A stretch of 8,879 nt of DNA from Woeseiaceae bacterium (GCA_013138675.1 WTCH01000205.1:1-8879); one strand, 5' to 3'. Positions 1 to 6,925 are shown, counted from the first letter of the stretch. Numbers and translations: made by a program. The notes: a model not told the origin generated them from the letters alone.

Positions 1-1017
1 GGCAAAGAAGTGATGCCCGAAGGCATGCGTGCGCTTGAGGCCGCTGGCAGCAAGCATGGTATTAATTTTGAGTGGCAGGAATTTGACTGGTCCTGCGAGA
101 TGTATCTGAAGACCGGCAGGATGATGCCAGAAGATGGCATTGAACAACTGCGCGCATTCGATGCGGTCTATTTGGGCGCGGCGGGCTTCCCTACCGTACC
201 TGACCATATTTCACTGTGGGGACTGCTGATACCGATTCGGCGTGAGTTCGATCAGAACATCAATCTCCGCCCGGTACGCCTGTTTGAAGGCGTGCCCTGC
301 CCCCTGGCCGGACGCAAACCCGGTGACATCGACTTCTATGTCGTACGTGAAAATGTGGAAGGCGAATATTCACAAATTGGCGGCATTCACTATGAGGGCA
401 CCGAAAACGAAATAGTCGTACAGCAGAGTGTTTTCACACGTCGCGGTACGGATCGAGTATTGAAATATGCCTTCGAGCTGGCACAGAGCCGCGAGGCAAA
501 ACACCTGACCTCCGCCACCAAATCGAATGGCATCATCCATTCGATGCCGTACTGGGACTCGCGCGTGGCAGAAATGGCCAAGAGCTATCCTGATATTGAT
601 GTCGACCAGTATCACATCGATATTCTGACGGCGAATTTCGTCCGCATGCCGGACCGATTCGACGTTGTGGTTGGCAGCAACCTGTTCGGCGACATTCTGT
701 CTGACCTTGGTCCTGCCTGCACCGGAACAATTGCCATAGCGCCATCGGCCAACCTGAATCCATTGGGCGAGCATCCATCCATGTTTGAGCCCGTGCATGG
801 ATCTGCGCCGGATATTTTCGGACAAAAGGTTGCGAACCCAATCGGCATGATCTGGGCCGGCGCGATGATGCTGCAGCACCTAGGACATCAGGATGCCCAT
901 GACAGCATCATGACCGCCATTGAGAACACGCTGAGAGAGCATGCGAATCTGACACCCGACATGGGCGGCAAGGCAAACACAGAAGGCCTCGGCAAAGCGA
1001 TCGAGGCTGCAATTTAA
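1..1017 (+). CDS. Tartrate dehydrogenase / D-malate dehydrogenase (decarboxylating), 5' partial
   Basis: This NAD- and metal-dependent beta-hydroxyacid oxidative decarboxylase belongs to the isocitrate/isopropylmalate dehydrogenase family. It most likely acts on D-malate or tartrate in the cytoplasm. The frame is open from base 1 and begins inside the N-terminal GDGIGKEV motif (GKEV visible), so the start codon and roughly 15 residues lie outside the window; the GTG at base 10 is not the true start. Seen in order are the substrate-binding stretch RREFDQNINLRPVR, YVVRENVEGEYS, SATKSNG with the catalytic-type lysine, the metal-binding region NLFGDILSDLGPACTG, and the cofactor-side motif HGSAPDIFGQ with ANPIG. 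The HISLWG and RPVR context matches tartrate dehydrogenase (TtuC/DmlA-like) better than LeuB, as I recall these families. The 338 visible residues fit a family length near 355. It is followed after 16 bases by a lipoprotein gene. The exact substrate cannot be fixed by eye. Confidence 0.9.
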   Translation, partial: GKEVMPEGMRALEAAGSKHGINFEWQEFDWSCEMYLKTGRMMPEDGIEQLRAFDAVYLGAAGFPTVPDHISLWGLLIPIRREFDQNINLRPVRLFEGVPCPLAGRKPGDIDFYVVRENVEGEYSQIGGIHYEGTENEIVVQQSVFTRRGTDRVLKYAFELAQSREAKHLTSATKSNGIIHSMPYWDSRVAEMAKSYPDIDVDQYHIDILTANFVRMPDRFDVVVGSNLFGDILSDLGPACTGTIAIAPSANLNPLGEHPSMFEPVHGSAPDIFGQKVANPIGMIWAGAMMLQHLGHQDAHDSIMTAIENTLREHANLTPDMGGKANTEGLGKAIEAAI

Positions 1018-1033
1018 AAGGGGATCTACTCTC

Positions 1034-1804
1034 ATGCATTCAAGCACCGTCCAACTAGTAGCAATTACATCACTTCTCGCACTGCTTACCGCATGTGGCA
1101 AGCATGAATCGGAACCCACAAGCGACAATGCAGCCGAAGCAATGACCCTGGCCGAACAGCTCGATGCGCGAAAAGCGAAATTCGTGGATATGGCGCCTCC
1201 CGAACGGGTTGCCGGGGCAGAGAACGCCATTACCAAAGTCGCAGACAGCGGCATACTCGATAAAGCCATTAACCTCGGCGACAAGGCACCTGATTTCACG
1301 TTGCCTGATGCTCTTGGTAACTCGGTCAGTCTGTACGATGAGCTTGCCAAGGGACCGGTTATCCTGACCTGGTATCGCGGCAGCTGGTGCCCGTACTGCA
1401 ATATTCAATTGCACGACTACCAGCAGTCCCTGAGTAATATTGAGGCGGCAGGCGCACAGCTAATGGCAGTCTCACCGGAACTTTCAGACAGTGCGCTCAC
1501 CTGGAAGGAAAAGAATGAGCTTGAGTTCATCGTGCTGAGTGATGTCGGCAACGAAGTCGCTCGTGGGTACGGCATCGTGTACAGAATTCCCAAGGGCATC
1601 GAAGGCGGATACGTGGCAGGCGGGCGCAACGACCTGACCAAATACAATGGCGATGACTCACTCGAATTGCCGCTCGCGGTAACCTATGTCATCGGCACCG
1701 ACGGAACAATCGAGTATGCATTTGTTGATGCCGACTATCGCAAGCGTGCTGAGACCAGCGAGGTAGTGGAGTTCGTCAAACAGTTTGCAGCTGAGTCTGA
1801 ATGA
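1034..1804 (+). CDS. Peroxiredoxin-like (AhpC/TSA, thioredoxin-fold) lipoprotein
   Basis: The 256-residue product starts with a lipoprotein signal peptide ending in the lipobox LTAC (Cys21). Gly22 at position +2 argues against inner-membrane retention, so an outer-membrane-anchored periplasmic location is likely. After a polar, probably helical linker, a thioredoxin-fold domain begins near residue 81 (LGDKAPDFTLPD, typical of AhpC/TSA) and carries the redox motif WCPYC (Cys119, Cys122) after TWYRGS. A CXXC pair at this place is typical of the 'peroxiredoxin-like' group and differs from classical peroxiredoxins with a single peroxidatic cysteine in TxxC. The likely role is thiol-dependent peroxide reduction or disulfide exchange in the envelope; the electron donor is unknown. 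The ATG is preceded by AAGGGG at 1018-1023 with a 10-base spacer. The stop overlaps a possible ATG of the next gene at 1801 (ATGA). Confidence 0.88.
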   Translation: MHSSTVQLVAITSLLALLTACGKHESEPTSDNAAEAMTLAEQLDARKAKFVDMAPPERVAGAENAITKVADSGILDKAINLGDKAPDFTLPDALGNSVSLYDELAKGPVILTWYRGSWCPYCNIQLHDYQQSLSNIEAAGAQLMAVSPELSDSALTWKEKNELEFIVLSDVGNEVARGYGIVYRIPKGIEGGYVAGGRNDLTKYNGDDSLELPLAVTYVIGTDGTIEYAFVDADYRKRAETSEVVEFVKQFAAESE

Positions 1805-1824
1805 AATTTTTCAGGATGGGACAA

Positions 1825-2514
1825 ATGAAAATCGACCACTTCAAGAATAAGATCCTTTTTGTGTTTTTAGTCGGTGCATTGAGCCAGTTCGCCTCCGCTC
1901 AACAGAATGCTGGCCCGCCTCCGCCTGACCCGTTGCCACTTGGTTTCTTTGTTACCAGCGTTGGCTTGGGAGATGGCGCAGATCTTGGCGGCCTCGAAGG
2001 TGCCGATGCACATTGCCAGGCACTCGCCGAGAAAGTGGGCGCAGGTGATCGGGAATGGCGCGCCTACCTGAGCGCGCAAGCAACTGACTCGGAGCCCGCC
2101 GTTAATGCTGGTGATCGCATCGGCGACGGCCCATGGGGCAATGCAAAGGGAATTGAAATCGCTGCCAGCCTGGACAGCCTGCTGTACGACAATTCCAACA
2201 TCAACTACGAGCACGCGCTTGACGAAAATGGCGAACACATCAATGCGCGTTCGGCAGGCGACTCACCCAACAAACACGACATCCTTACTGGCACGCAGAT
2301 CGATGGGACCGCTTTTCCGCCAGGCGAAGACATGACCTGCAGCAACTGGACGAGCAACGATGCAGGCAAAGCACAGGTTGGCCATTCCGATCGTCACCGC
2401 TTTACCTTCCCGGGAAGCCCCTGGAATACGGCGCATCCATCACGCGGCTGTAGTCAGGAAGCTCTGCTCGCGTCCGGTGGCGACGGTTTGTTCTATTGCT
2501 TCGCAGCGGATTAG
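1825..2514 (+). CDS. Secreted C-type-lectin-like protein
   Basis: I prefer the ATG at 1825 (229 residues). It gives a clean Sec signal peptide (charged start, core ILFVFLVGAL, likely cleavage after ASA near residue 25), and AGGA at 1813-1816 sits 8 bases upstream. An in-frame ATG at 1801, overlapping the previous stop, would add eight residues and has no clear ribosome binding site. A Pro-rich linker (PPPPDPLPLG) leads to one domain with FFVTSVG, GADAHCQAL, WRAYLS, DRIGDGPWGNAKG, HDILTGTQIDGTAF, CSNWTSN, GHSDRH, SRGCSQE and GDGLFYCFA. Cysteines 64, 172, 209 and 225 could form two disulfides. From memory, this pattern matches bacterial proteins annotated as 'lectin' with a C-type-lectin-like or endostatin-like fold. 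A carbohydrate ligand is only inferred. It is probably co-transcribed with the upstream lipoprotein gene. Confidence 0.82.
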   Translation: MKIDHFKNKILFVFLVGALSQFASAQQNAGPPPPDPLPLGFFVTSVGLGDGADLGGLEGADAHCQALAEKVGAGDREWRAYLSAQATDSEPAVNAGDRIGDGPWGNAKGIEIAASLDSLLYDNSNINYEHALDENGEHINARSAGDSPNKHDILTGTQIDGTAFPPGEDMTCSNWTSNDAGKAQVGHSDRHRFTFPGSPWNTAHPSRGCSQEALLASGGDGLFYCFAAD

Positions 2515-2544
2515 GGCCACCGTCACGGTCGAATACTCGTGCTC
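2515..2544. other. Convergent gap between lectin-like and hydrolase genes
   Basis: Only 30 bases separate two convergent stop codons. The gap holds the short inverted repeat ACCGT-C-ACGGT (2519-2529), whose one-base centre cannot form a normal hairpin loop. No T-run follows on either strand, so I see no convincing intrinsic terminator. Transcripts from both sides probably overlap at their 3' ends. Confidence 0.5.
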
Positions 2545-3420
2545 TTACGCGAGCTCGCGCTCAAACAACACCAACAGTCGGCTCCATGCTCGTTCGGCCT
2601 GTGCTTCGTTGTAGACCCGTGAATCTGGCGGGCACCAGCCGTGCAACGTGTCTTCGTAGACCTCGATCTCGGCACTGACGCCCGCGTTGTCGAATGCCTC
2701 GCGCAATAACACCTTGGCGTTCGGATCTTTCTCATCGTCATTGGCTGCAATAGCAATCAGGAAGGCAGCTTGCATTTTTGGAGCCAACAAATGAGGGCTG
2801 CTCTCGCTGTCGGTTGCCAATCCACCGCCGTGGAATGATCCGCCGGCACCGATTCGCTCCGGCATGGCAGCAGCCAGTCGCATTGTGTACGAACCGGTCA
2901 TGCAATAGCCGGTCGTTCCAATCTTGCGATTCGTGTCGACTGACGCCTGCGCATCGAGGTAGTCGACGAATGCCCGGCCATCACTGACACAAGTCTCTGG
3001 CGACAATGACCGTGCGTGCGGCATCAGTCGCTCACGTACAGCTGGCGTGCCGAACGACTCACCATCTTCAATGACGGCACCCTTGGCCGTTCTGTAGTAT
3101 GGGTTAACGACCAGCGTCGAGTAACCGGACTCCGCGAGGCGCTTGCCCATCATCCGATACGAGGTTCGAATTCCCATGATGTCGGGCCAGACGATTACAG
3201 CCGCGTGTGCACCTTCAGCCGGGCGTACGAAATAGCAGTCGGCCATGCCGTCCGGCGTTTTGATCAGGACATCTTCTTCGACCACATCCATTGCATTGGC
3301 TATCGCTGGCAGCATCATGCTCAGGGTAACGCCGACCGCGCCCTTGCCGAAGTCTCGACGTGTCAGGCCGTGCTTGCGAAGAAATTCTTCCTCGTCTTTT
3401 ACGGTTAGTTCATCACACAT
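2545..3420 (-). CDS. Tat-exported dienelactone hydrolase family protein
   Basis: This is an alpha/beta-hydrolase of 291 residues. The start at 3420 is chosen because AAGAGG (minus strand, 3426-3431) lies 5 bases upstream and because the protein then opens with a short polar stretch and a twin-arginine signal: LTRRDFGKGA (Arg21, Arg22), a hydrophobic core, and a likely cleavage site near ANA (41-43). The frame stays open 39 codons further upstream, but that part has no supporting signal. The mature domain starts near residue 50 (VLIKTPDGMADCYFVRP). It holds the nucleophile motif GYCMTG (Cys173), a candidate acid in AANDDEKDP (Asp228) and the histidine in DTLHGW (His260), the Cys-Asp-His triad known for dienelactone hydrolases. 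Export to the periplasm is unusual against the cytosolic pathway enzymes, so the substrate is probably not chlorocatechol-derived dienelactone. It stands alone, divergent from the symporter cluster. Confidence 0.88.
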   Translation of the reverse strand: MCDELTVKDEEEFLRKHGLTRRDFGKGAVGVTLSMMLPAIANAMDVVEEDVLIKTPDGMADCYFVRPAEGAHAAVIVWPDIMGIRTSYRMMGKRLAESGYSTLVVNPYYRTAKGAVIEDGESFGTPAVRERLMPHARSLSPETCVSDGRAFVDYLDAQASVDTNRKIGTTGYCMTGSYTMRLAAAMPERIGAGGSFHGGGLATDSESSPHLLAPKMQAAFLIAIAANDDEKDPNAKVLLREAFDNAGVSAEIEVYEDTLHGWCPPDSRVYNEAQAERAWSRLLVLFERELA

Positions 3421-3453
3421 AGTCGCCTCTTCACTTCTGTCAATCGTCTCCGC

Positions 3454-3482
3454 ATTACATATGCCATCGTTGATCAATGCAA
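3454..3482 (-). promoter_or_regulatory. Possible sigma70-type promoter for the exported hydrolase
   Basis: Reading the minus strand, TTGCAT (3477-3482) and TGTAAT (3454-3459) are separated by 17 bases. The -10 matches TATAAT at five of six positions, the -35 at three. Transcription would start near 3447, leaving about 27 bases of leader that contain the AAGAGG ribosome binding site. On the opposite strand, a TACACT at 3516-3521 could be a -10 for the gene at 3567, but no -35 match lies upstream of it. This is pattern matching only. Confidence 0.35.
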
Positions 3483-3566
3483 TGACCTCACGCCAAAGTG
3501 CATGCCGCGATACGGTACACTTTACAAACCACGGCACAGAGATGACCGGAATAAGGGGAGACAGAT

Positions 3567-4004
3567 ATGGAGCTCAATTTCTTATTGGCTGTCGCAACAG
3601 CAGGATTCCTGGCGACCTACTTTCACCTGGTTTTTGCGCTGACAGCGGGTCGGGTGGGACTCGCGAAGCTTGATCTCGCCAAGGGAACCGGCAAGCTCCT
3701 CTTCGGTGATTCGTACGACGGCGATCCACCCTATGTTCTGGGGCTCGCGGCGGTACAGTTAAACGGGATAATTTTCGGCCTGGTGTACGCGACCGTGATA
3801 GGCCCGATGATGTCCGGCCCCCATGTGCTGCGTGGCCTCGCTTTCGGCGGCCTACTCTACCTTTATGCTCAGTGCATTCATGTGCCCATCTTCATGAAGG
3901 GCGGGCTTTTCTCGCACAAGGTAAATTCTCGCGCATGGTTGACGGCGGCGATAGCACACGCCATTTACGGTGTCATTCTGGGCTGGCTGTCGCCACTACT
4001 CTGA
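3567..4004 (+). CDS. Four-helix integral membrane protein (DUF6789-like)
   Basis: A 145-residue membrane protein of unknown function. I see about four hydrophobic segments, near residues 7-26, 55-78, 87-108 and 122-142. Between the first two lies a conserved-looking polar stretch (GLAKLDLAKGTGKLLFGD), and a GGLFS segment precedes the last helix. The helix pattern and phrases such as PHVLRGLAFGGLLYLYAQ, HVPIFMKGGLFS and HAIYGVILGWL recall DUF6789-type small membrane proteins, but the match is from memory and loose. The start is supported by AAGGGGAG at 3553-3560, 6 bases before the ATG. It is the first gene of a plus-strand run; the symporter gene starts 30 bases after its stop, so co-transcription is likely. 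No catalytic motif is visible. Confidence 0.8.
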   Translation: MELNFLLAVATAGFLATYFHLVFALTAGRVGLAKLDLAKGTGKLLFGDSYDGDPPYVLGLAAVQLNGIIFGLVYATVIGPMMSGPHVLRGLAFGGLLYLYAQCIHVPIFMKGGLFSHKVNSRAWLTAAIAHAIYGVILGWLSPLL

Positions 4005-4034
4005 ATCGGATCCCTGTCTTAAGAGAAAAATAGT

Positions 4035-5522
4035 ATGAAAACAGGAATCCTGATTGCGGTCCTGATCTACGAGGTCGTCATCATCCTCGGCGTTGGACTC
4101 TGGTTGGCGAAACGAAGCGCCTCGCAAGTCCACAAAGAGGGTGACTTCGCGCTGGCCGGACGCAATTTGCCGGTTCCTGTTGTCGCAATTACGTTAGCGC
4201 TAACGGTTCTCGGAACAGCACACATACTCGGAATCTTCGAACTGTCCTGGTTTCTGGGCGCCGCAGCCATCTGGTTCAGCATCGCGCACGTAATCCTGCT
4301 CGTGATGGTGTGCTTGTCGACGGGCCTGTGGGTCCGACGTCTCGGTCTGACGACCGTGCCCGAGATTTTGGATCTGTTGTACGGGCGAATAACGCGGTTG
4401 ATCGTTTCGTGCACGATGGCCGGCGTCGTTTTCGGGATTCTCACGCTCGAGACGCAGGGCATCGGCATCATCATTTCGTCAATGACCGGCTGGTCCATTC
4501 GCAATGGCGCGGTCGTCGGTGCAATCCTCGGTATCTGCTACGTCGTGTTCGCCGGTATGAAAGAGGTCGGCTGGCTGAATCTGGTCAACGCAATCGTCAT
4601 GTACCTCGGACTGATCCTGGCAACGATTTTTCTCGCATTCAGATTGCCCGGCGGCAACTACGATTCGGTCGCCGAGTACTACACCAGTTCCGGCAACGAC
4701 TTCATGTTGAGTATTTACGGGACGCCAGAAATCTTCTTCGCGTTCGCGCTGGGTACTACGATTGCGGTTGTATTCAGTCAGGGCATCAACCAAATGCTGA
4801 TGCAGCCCTGCATGTCAGCTGAAAGCGAGAAAACTATTCGCAGAGCATTGTGGATAGCAGCACCACTGAACGGCATGTTCGGCGTTTTTGCCGTCGTCAT
4901 CGGCTTAACCGCTAAAACGGTACCCGAGTTTGCCGCACTAGGGCCGAAAGTCGCGGCGACAACGATGCTGGTGAACTACCTGCCACCATGGCTCGCTGCC
5001 CTGTTACTCGCGTCATTCCTGGCAGCAATTCTTTCAACGTTCGCCATGACCAGCCTCGCGCCTGCCACGATATTTACCGTGGATATATACAAGAACCTGT
5101 ATCGGCCAAAGGCAACCGAGGCCGATATGGCACGCGTGATGCGCATTACGATCATCATACTCGCGGTCATCGCGATGACTGTTGCTGCCTTTTTGCCGCC
5201 AATCCTCGCTGCCATTAATTGGCTGTTTTCGTGGCTGGTACCGGTATTTTGGGTGGTTGTATTCGGTCTGTTCTGGAAACGCAGCAGCACAGTTGCCGTT
5301 TCGACTCTGATCGCAGCCTGGATCGCAAACTCGGCCTGGTCGTTCACTTCGTTGCCACAGGCACTTAACATGGCTGACGTTCCGAATGCCTATGTGACAC
5401 TGGCCGTCACGCTGGCTGTCGGCGTCATCGGCAACCTGATGGCGTCGGGTAGCGGCGGTTTTTTCAAGGCCGCCGAATATCGAGCGCGACTGAATGAACA
5501 AGCGGCTGCAGCCGCCGATTAA
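4035..5522 (+). CDS. Sodium:solute symporter (SSS family) transporter
   Basis: A 495-residue inner-membrane protein with about 13 hydrophobic segments, the usual size and topology of Na+-coupled SSS transporters. Family marks include DFALAGRNLP (residues 37-46), TTVPEILDLLYGR (106-118), the VFAGMKEVGWLN loop after an amphipathic segment (171-182), FSQGINQMLMQPCMSAESEKTIRRA (247-271 region), and the helix ending LAAILSTFAMTSLAPATIFTVDIYK. Ser334 and Thr335 in the last sit where the Na2-site hydroxyls lie in vSGLT. The substrate cannot be read from the sequence; amino acids, small carboxylates, sugars and osmolytes are all carried by this family. AAGAGA at 4021-4026 lies 8 bases before the ATG. 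The gene is followed by two microprotein genes that may encode partners. The aminotransferase gene on the other strand makes an amino-acid or carboxylate substrate thinkable. Confidence 0.92.
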   Translation: MKTGILIAVLIYEVVIILGVGLWLAKRSASQVHKEGDFALAGRNLPVPVVAITLALTVLGTAHILGIFELSWFLGAAAIWFSIAHVILLVMVCLSTGLWVRRLGLTTVPEILDLLYGRITRLIVSCTMAGVVFGILTLETQGIGIIISSMTGWSIRNGAVVGAILGICYVVFAGMKEVGWLNLVNAIVMYLGLILATIFLAFRLPGGNYDSVAEYYTSSGNDFMLSIYGTPEIFFAFALGTTIAVVFSQGINQMLMQPCMSAESEKTIRRALWIAAPLNGMFGVFAVVIGLTAKTVPEFAALGPKVAATTMLVNYLPPWLAALLLASFLAAILSTFAMTSLAPATIFTVDIYKNLYRPKATEADMARVMRITIIILAVIAMTVAAFLPPILAAINWLFSWLVPVFWVVVFGLFWKRSSTVAVSTLIAAWIANSAWSFTSLPQALNMADVPNAYVTLAVTLAVGVIGNLMASGSGGFFKAAEYRARLNEQAAAAAD

Positions 5523-5541
5523 TCAGCTAGGAGTAGAAACG

Positions 5542-5640
5542 ATGTTTTGGAGTATTTTCGTCGACAGCCTGGCACTAATCCTGGCTATCCTCGCAGTCGG
5601 TTGGGTCGTTGCCTACTTGATTCACCGTCGCTCGCGGTAA
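5542..5640 (+). CDS. 32-residue single-helix membrane microprotein behind the symporter
   Basis: A short reading frame encodes a 32-residue protein starting MFWSIFVDSL. It has one hydrophobic helix (about residues 6-26) and a basic end (HRRSR), which by the positive-inside rule puts the C-terminus in the cytoplasm. The case for a real gene is good: AGGAG at 5529-5533 sits 8 bases before the ATG, the frame starts 19 bases after the symporter stop, and a second small gene of the same kind follows. I do not recognise the family. The layout resembles known small partners of sodium-coupled transporters, such as MetS with MetP or the 'symporter small accessory protein' beside SSS genes, so a role in assembly or activity of the symporter is inferred. 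No enzymatic feature is present. Confidence 0.72.
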   Translation: MFWSIFVDSLALILAILAVGWVVAYLIHRRSR

Positions 5641-5671
5641 TGCTCGCGCATTGAATTAATCGGAGTTAACG

Positions 5672-5803
5672 ATGGAAGAGATTGTTGTAACAAGACTCTG
5701 GATGGCAGGCGTCGTCGCTGCGATGGTCGTGTTCGGTGTCATTGCCCTGATCGGCTACCACCGACAGGGCAACAAGACAGAAAGCAACGACCAGGAAAAC
5801 TAA
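5672..5803 (+). CDS. 43-residue single-helix membrane microprotein, second behind the symporter
   Basis: This frame encodes 43 residues: a short N-terminus (MEEIVVTRLW), one hydrophobic helix (about residues 8-28, with MAGVVAAMVVFGVIALIG), and a polar, probably cytoplasmic tail (YHRQGNKTESNDQEN). GGAG at 5662-5665 lies 6 bases before the ATG, and 31 bases separate it from the preceding microprotein gene. It ends just before a hairpin that may close the transcription unit. I do not recognise the family. Together with the preceding gene it probably belongs to the symporter operon; a partner or stabilising role is inference from position and topology. The two microproteins are not obvious copies of each other. 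Confidence 0.72.
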   Translation: MEEIVVTRLWMAGVVAAMVVFGVIALIGYHRQGNKTESNDQEN

Positions 5804-5804
5804 T

Positions 5805-5821
5805 CCAGGCTTGTAGCCTGG
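5805..5821. terminator. Hairpin between convergent genes, possible terminator
   Basis: CCAGGC, loop TTGTA, GCCTGG forms a perfect 6-bp stem with a 5-base loop in the 18-base gap between the microprotein stop and the aminotransferase stop. On the minus strand it is followed by ATTAGTTTTCC, a weak T-rich tail. On the plus strand no T-run follows. It may therefore stop transcription mainly from the aminotransferase side, or serve as a 3'-end stabilising hairpin. Confidence 0.45.
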
Positions 5822-6925
5822 CTACAGCTCCGAAATCAGGGCGTCAGCGATAAAATCAGCCCTGTCTACCGTGGCATTCTGCCCCATCAAACCGATGCGC
5901 CAGGCATTGCCAGCGAACTTGCCCAGCCCGCCACCGAGTTCGATGTTCTTATTGTTTAGCAGGCCGCCTCGAATCGCGGCATCATCCACATCCTCGGGAA
6001 TGCGAACCAGCGTCAACGGCGAAAGACGATGTTCCGCCGCGACTATCATTTCGAGCCCGGCCGCCTCAAGCCTCGAGTACAGGTGGCTCGCTGCATCGCG
6101 ATGACGGTCCCAACGGACCTGCAGCGTTTCTTCGACCACCAGGCGCAGTGCTTCATTCATTGCATACAGTGAATTTACCGGCGCCGTATGGTGATAAGCC
6201 CGGGTCTTTTCACCCGATTCGTAATAGCTCATCAACAAGCTGATGTCGCAGAACCAGCTCTGGACACGCGACTTGCGCTGCTTGATTTTGTCGACCGCCT
6301 GCTTTGAGAAAGTTATTGGTGATAAACCAGGCACGCACGACAGACATTTTTGGCTTCCCGAGTAAACGACATCAAGCCCCCAGTCGTCGACGAGCAGTTC
6401 GACACCACCCAATGATGTAACACAGTCCGCCACAACCAGGCAGCCGTGACTCTTCGCAATCTCGGCGATCGATTTTGCATCTGACCGAACACCTGTGCTC
6501 GTTTCAGCGTGAACAAATGCGACAGCGGTTACGTCGCTGTTCGCCTCGAGTGTCGCGCGCAGCTCATCCGGGTCGACCGGGGTTCCCCATTCGTTTTCGA
6601 TCGTGATGACCTCTGCCCCGACCCGCTCGCAGATATCTTTCATCCGCCCACCGAATACACCGTTGATGCAAACAATCACCTTGTCGCCAGGTTCCAGCAG
6701 ATTGACAAAGCTCGTCTCCATGCCGATGGAACCCGGCGCGGAAAGAACAAATGTCAGGGAGTTTTTGGTCTGAAAGCAATGGCGTAAGCGCTCGCCAATC
6801 TCGTCCATGATTCCCAGAAACGCTGGATCAAGATGCCCTATTGTCGGCAGCGACAATGCCTGCAAAATACTGTCGGGCACGTTCGTGGGTCCGGGCCCGA
6901 ATAAATCCCGTTTGATGCTTTCCAT
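5822..6925 (-). CDS. Class V aminotransferase, alanine/serine-glyoxylate aminotransferase type
   Basis: A 367-residue PLP enzyme of the cytoplasm that most likely transfers an amino group from alanine or serine to glyoxylate, giving glycine. Visible family marks are LFGPGPTNVP (8-17), GHLDPAFLGIMDEI (30-43), SAPGSIGME for cofactor phosphate binding (62-70), HAETSTGV (139-146), the cofactor-nitrogen aspartate in VADCVTSLGG (Asp167), the PLP lysine in YSGSQKCLS (Lys193), RAYHHTAPV, and the substrate-carboxylate arginine region WRIGLMG (Arg343). The length equals the family norm and all key residues are present. The ATG at 6925 has only a weak GGA about 10 bases upstream. It is convergent with the symporter operon and divergent from the DUF6152 gene. 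Serine-pyruvate or 2-aminoethylphosphonate-related activities are less likely alternatives; donor specificity cannot be told by eye. Confidence 0.9.
   Translation of the reverse strand: MESIKRDLFGPGPTNVPDSILQALSLPTIGHLDPAFLGIMDEIGERLRHCFQTKNSLTFVLSAPGSIGMETSFVNLLEPGDKVIVCINGVFGGRMKDICERVGAEVITIENEWGTPVDPDELRATLEANSDVTAVAFVHAETSTGVRSDAKSIAEIAKSHGCLVVADCVTSLGGVELLVDDWGLDVVYSGSQKCLSCVPGLSPITFSKQAVDKIKQRKSRVQSWFCDISLLMSYYESGEKTRAYHHTAPVNSLYAMNEALRLVVEETLQVRWDRHRDAASHLYSRLEAAGLEMIVAAEHRLSPLTLVRIPEDVDDAAIRGGLLNNKNIELGGGLGKFAGNAWRIGLMGQNATVDRADFIADALISEL

Noticed and set aside
370..879. 169-codon antisense frame inside the dehydrogenase gene
   Set aside because: The sense frame carries the full set of dehydrogenase motifs; the antisense product shows no recognisable domain, signal or ribosome binding site.
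1801..1827. Start of the lectin-like gene at the ATGA overlap (1801)
   Set aside because: It is possible by translational coupling, but the ATG at 1825 has AGGA at an 8-base distance and gives a more typical signal peptide.
2519..2529. Inverted repeat ACCGT-C-ACGGT in the convergent gap
   Set aside because: A one-base centre is too small for a hairpin loop and there is no T-run, so it is not called a terminator.
2548..2559. 12-base perfect palindrome CGCGAGCTCGCG
   Set aside because: It lies in the last codons of the hydrolase gene and encodes the Glu-Arg-Glu-Leu region; no second copy is seen, so it is probably a coding coincidence.
3421..3537. N-terminal extension of the hydrolase frame by 39 codons
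   Set aside because: The frame is open, but the extension places the Tat signal internally and lacks a ribosome binding site; the ATG at 3420 has AAGAGG 5 bases upstream and gives a normal signal peptide.
4067..4504. Long antisense frame inside the symporter gene
   Set aside because: It is rich in Arg, Pro, Thr and Met with no domain pattern, as expected for the complement of a GC-rich membrane-protein gene whose own frame is clearly an SSS transporter.
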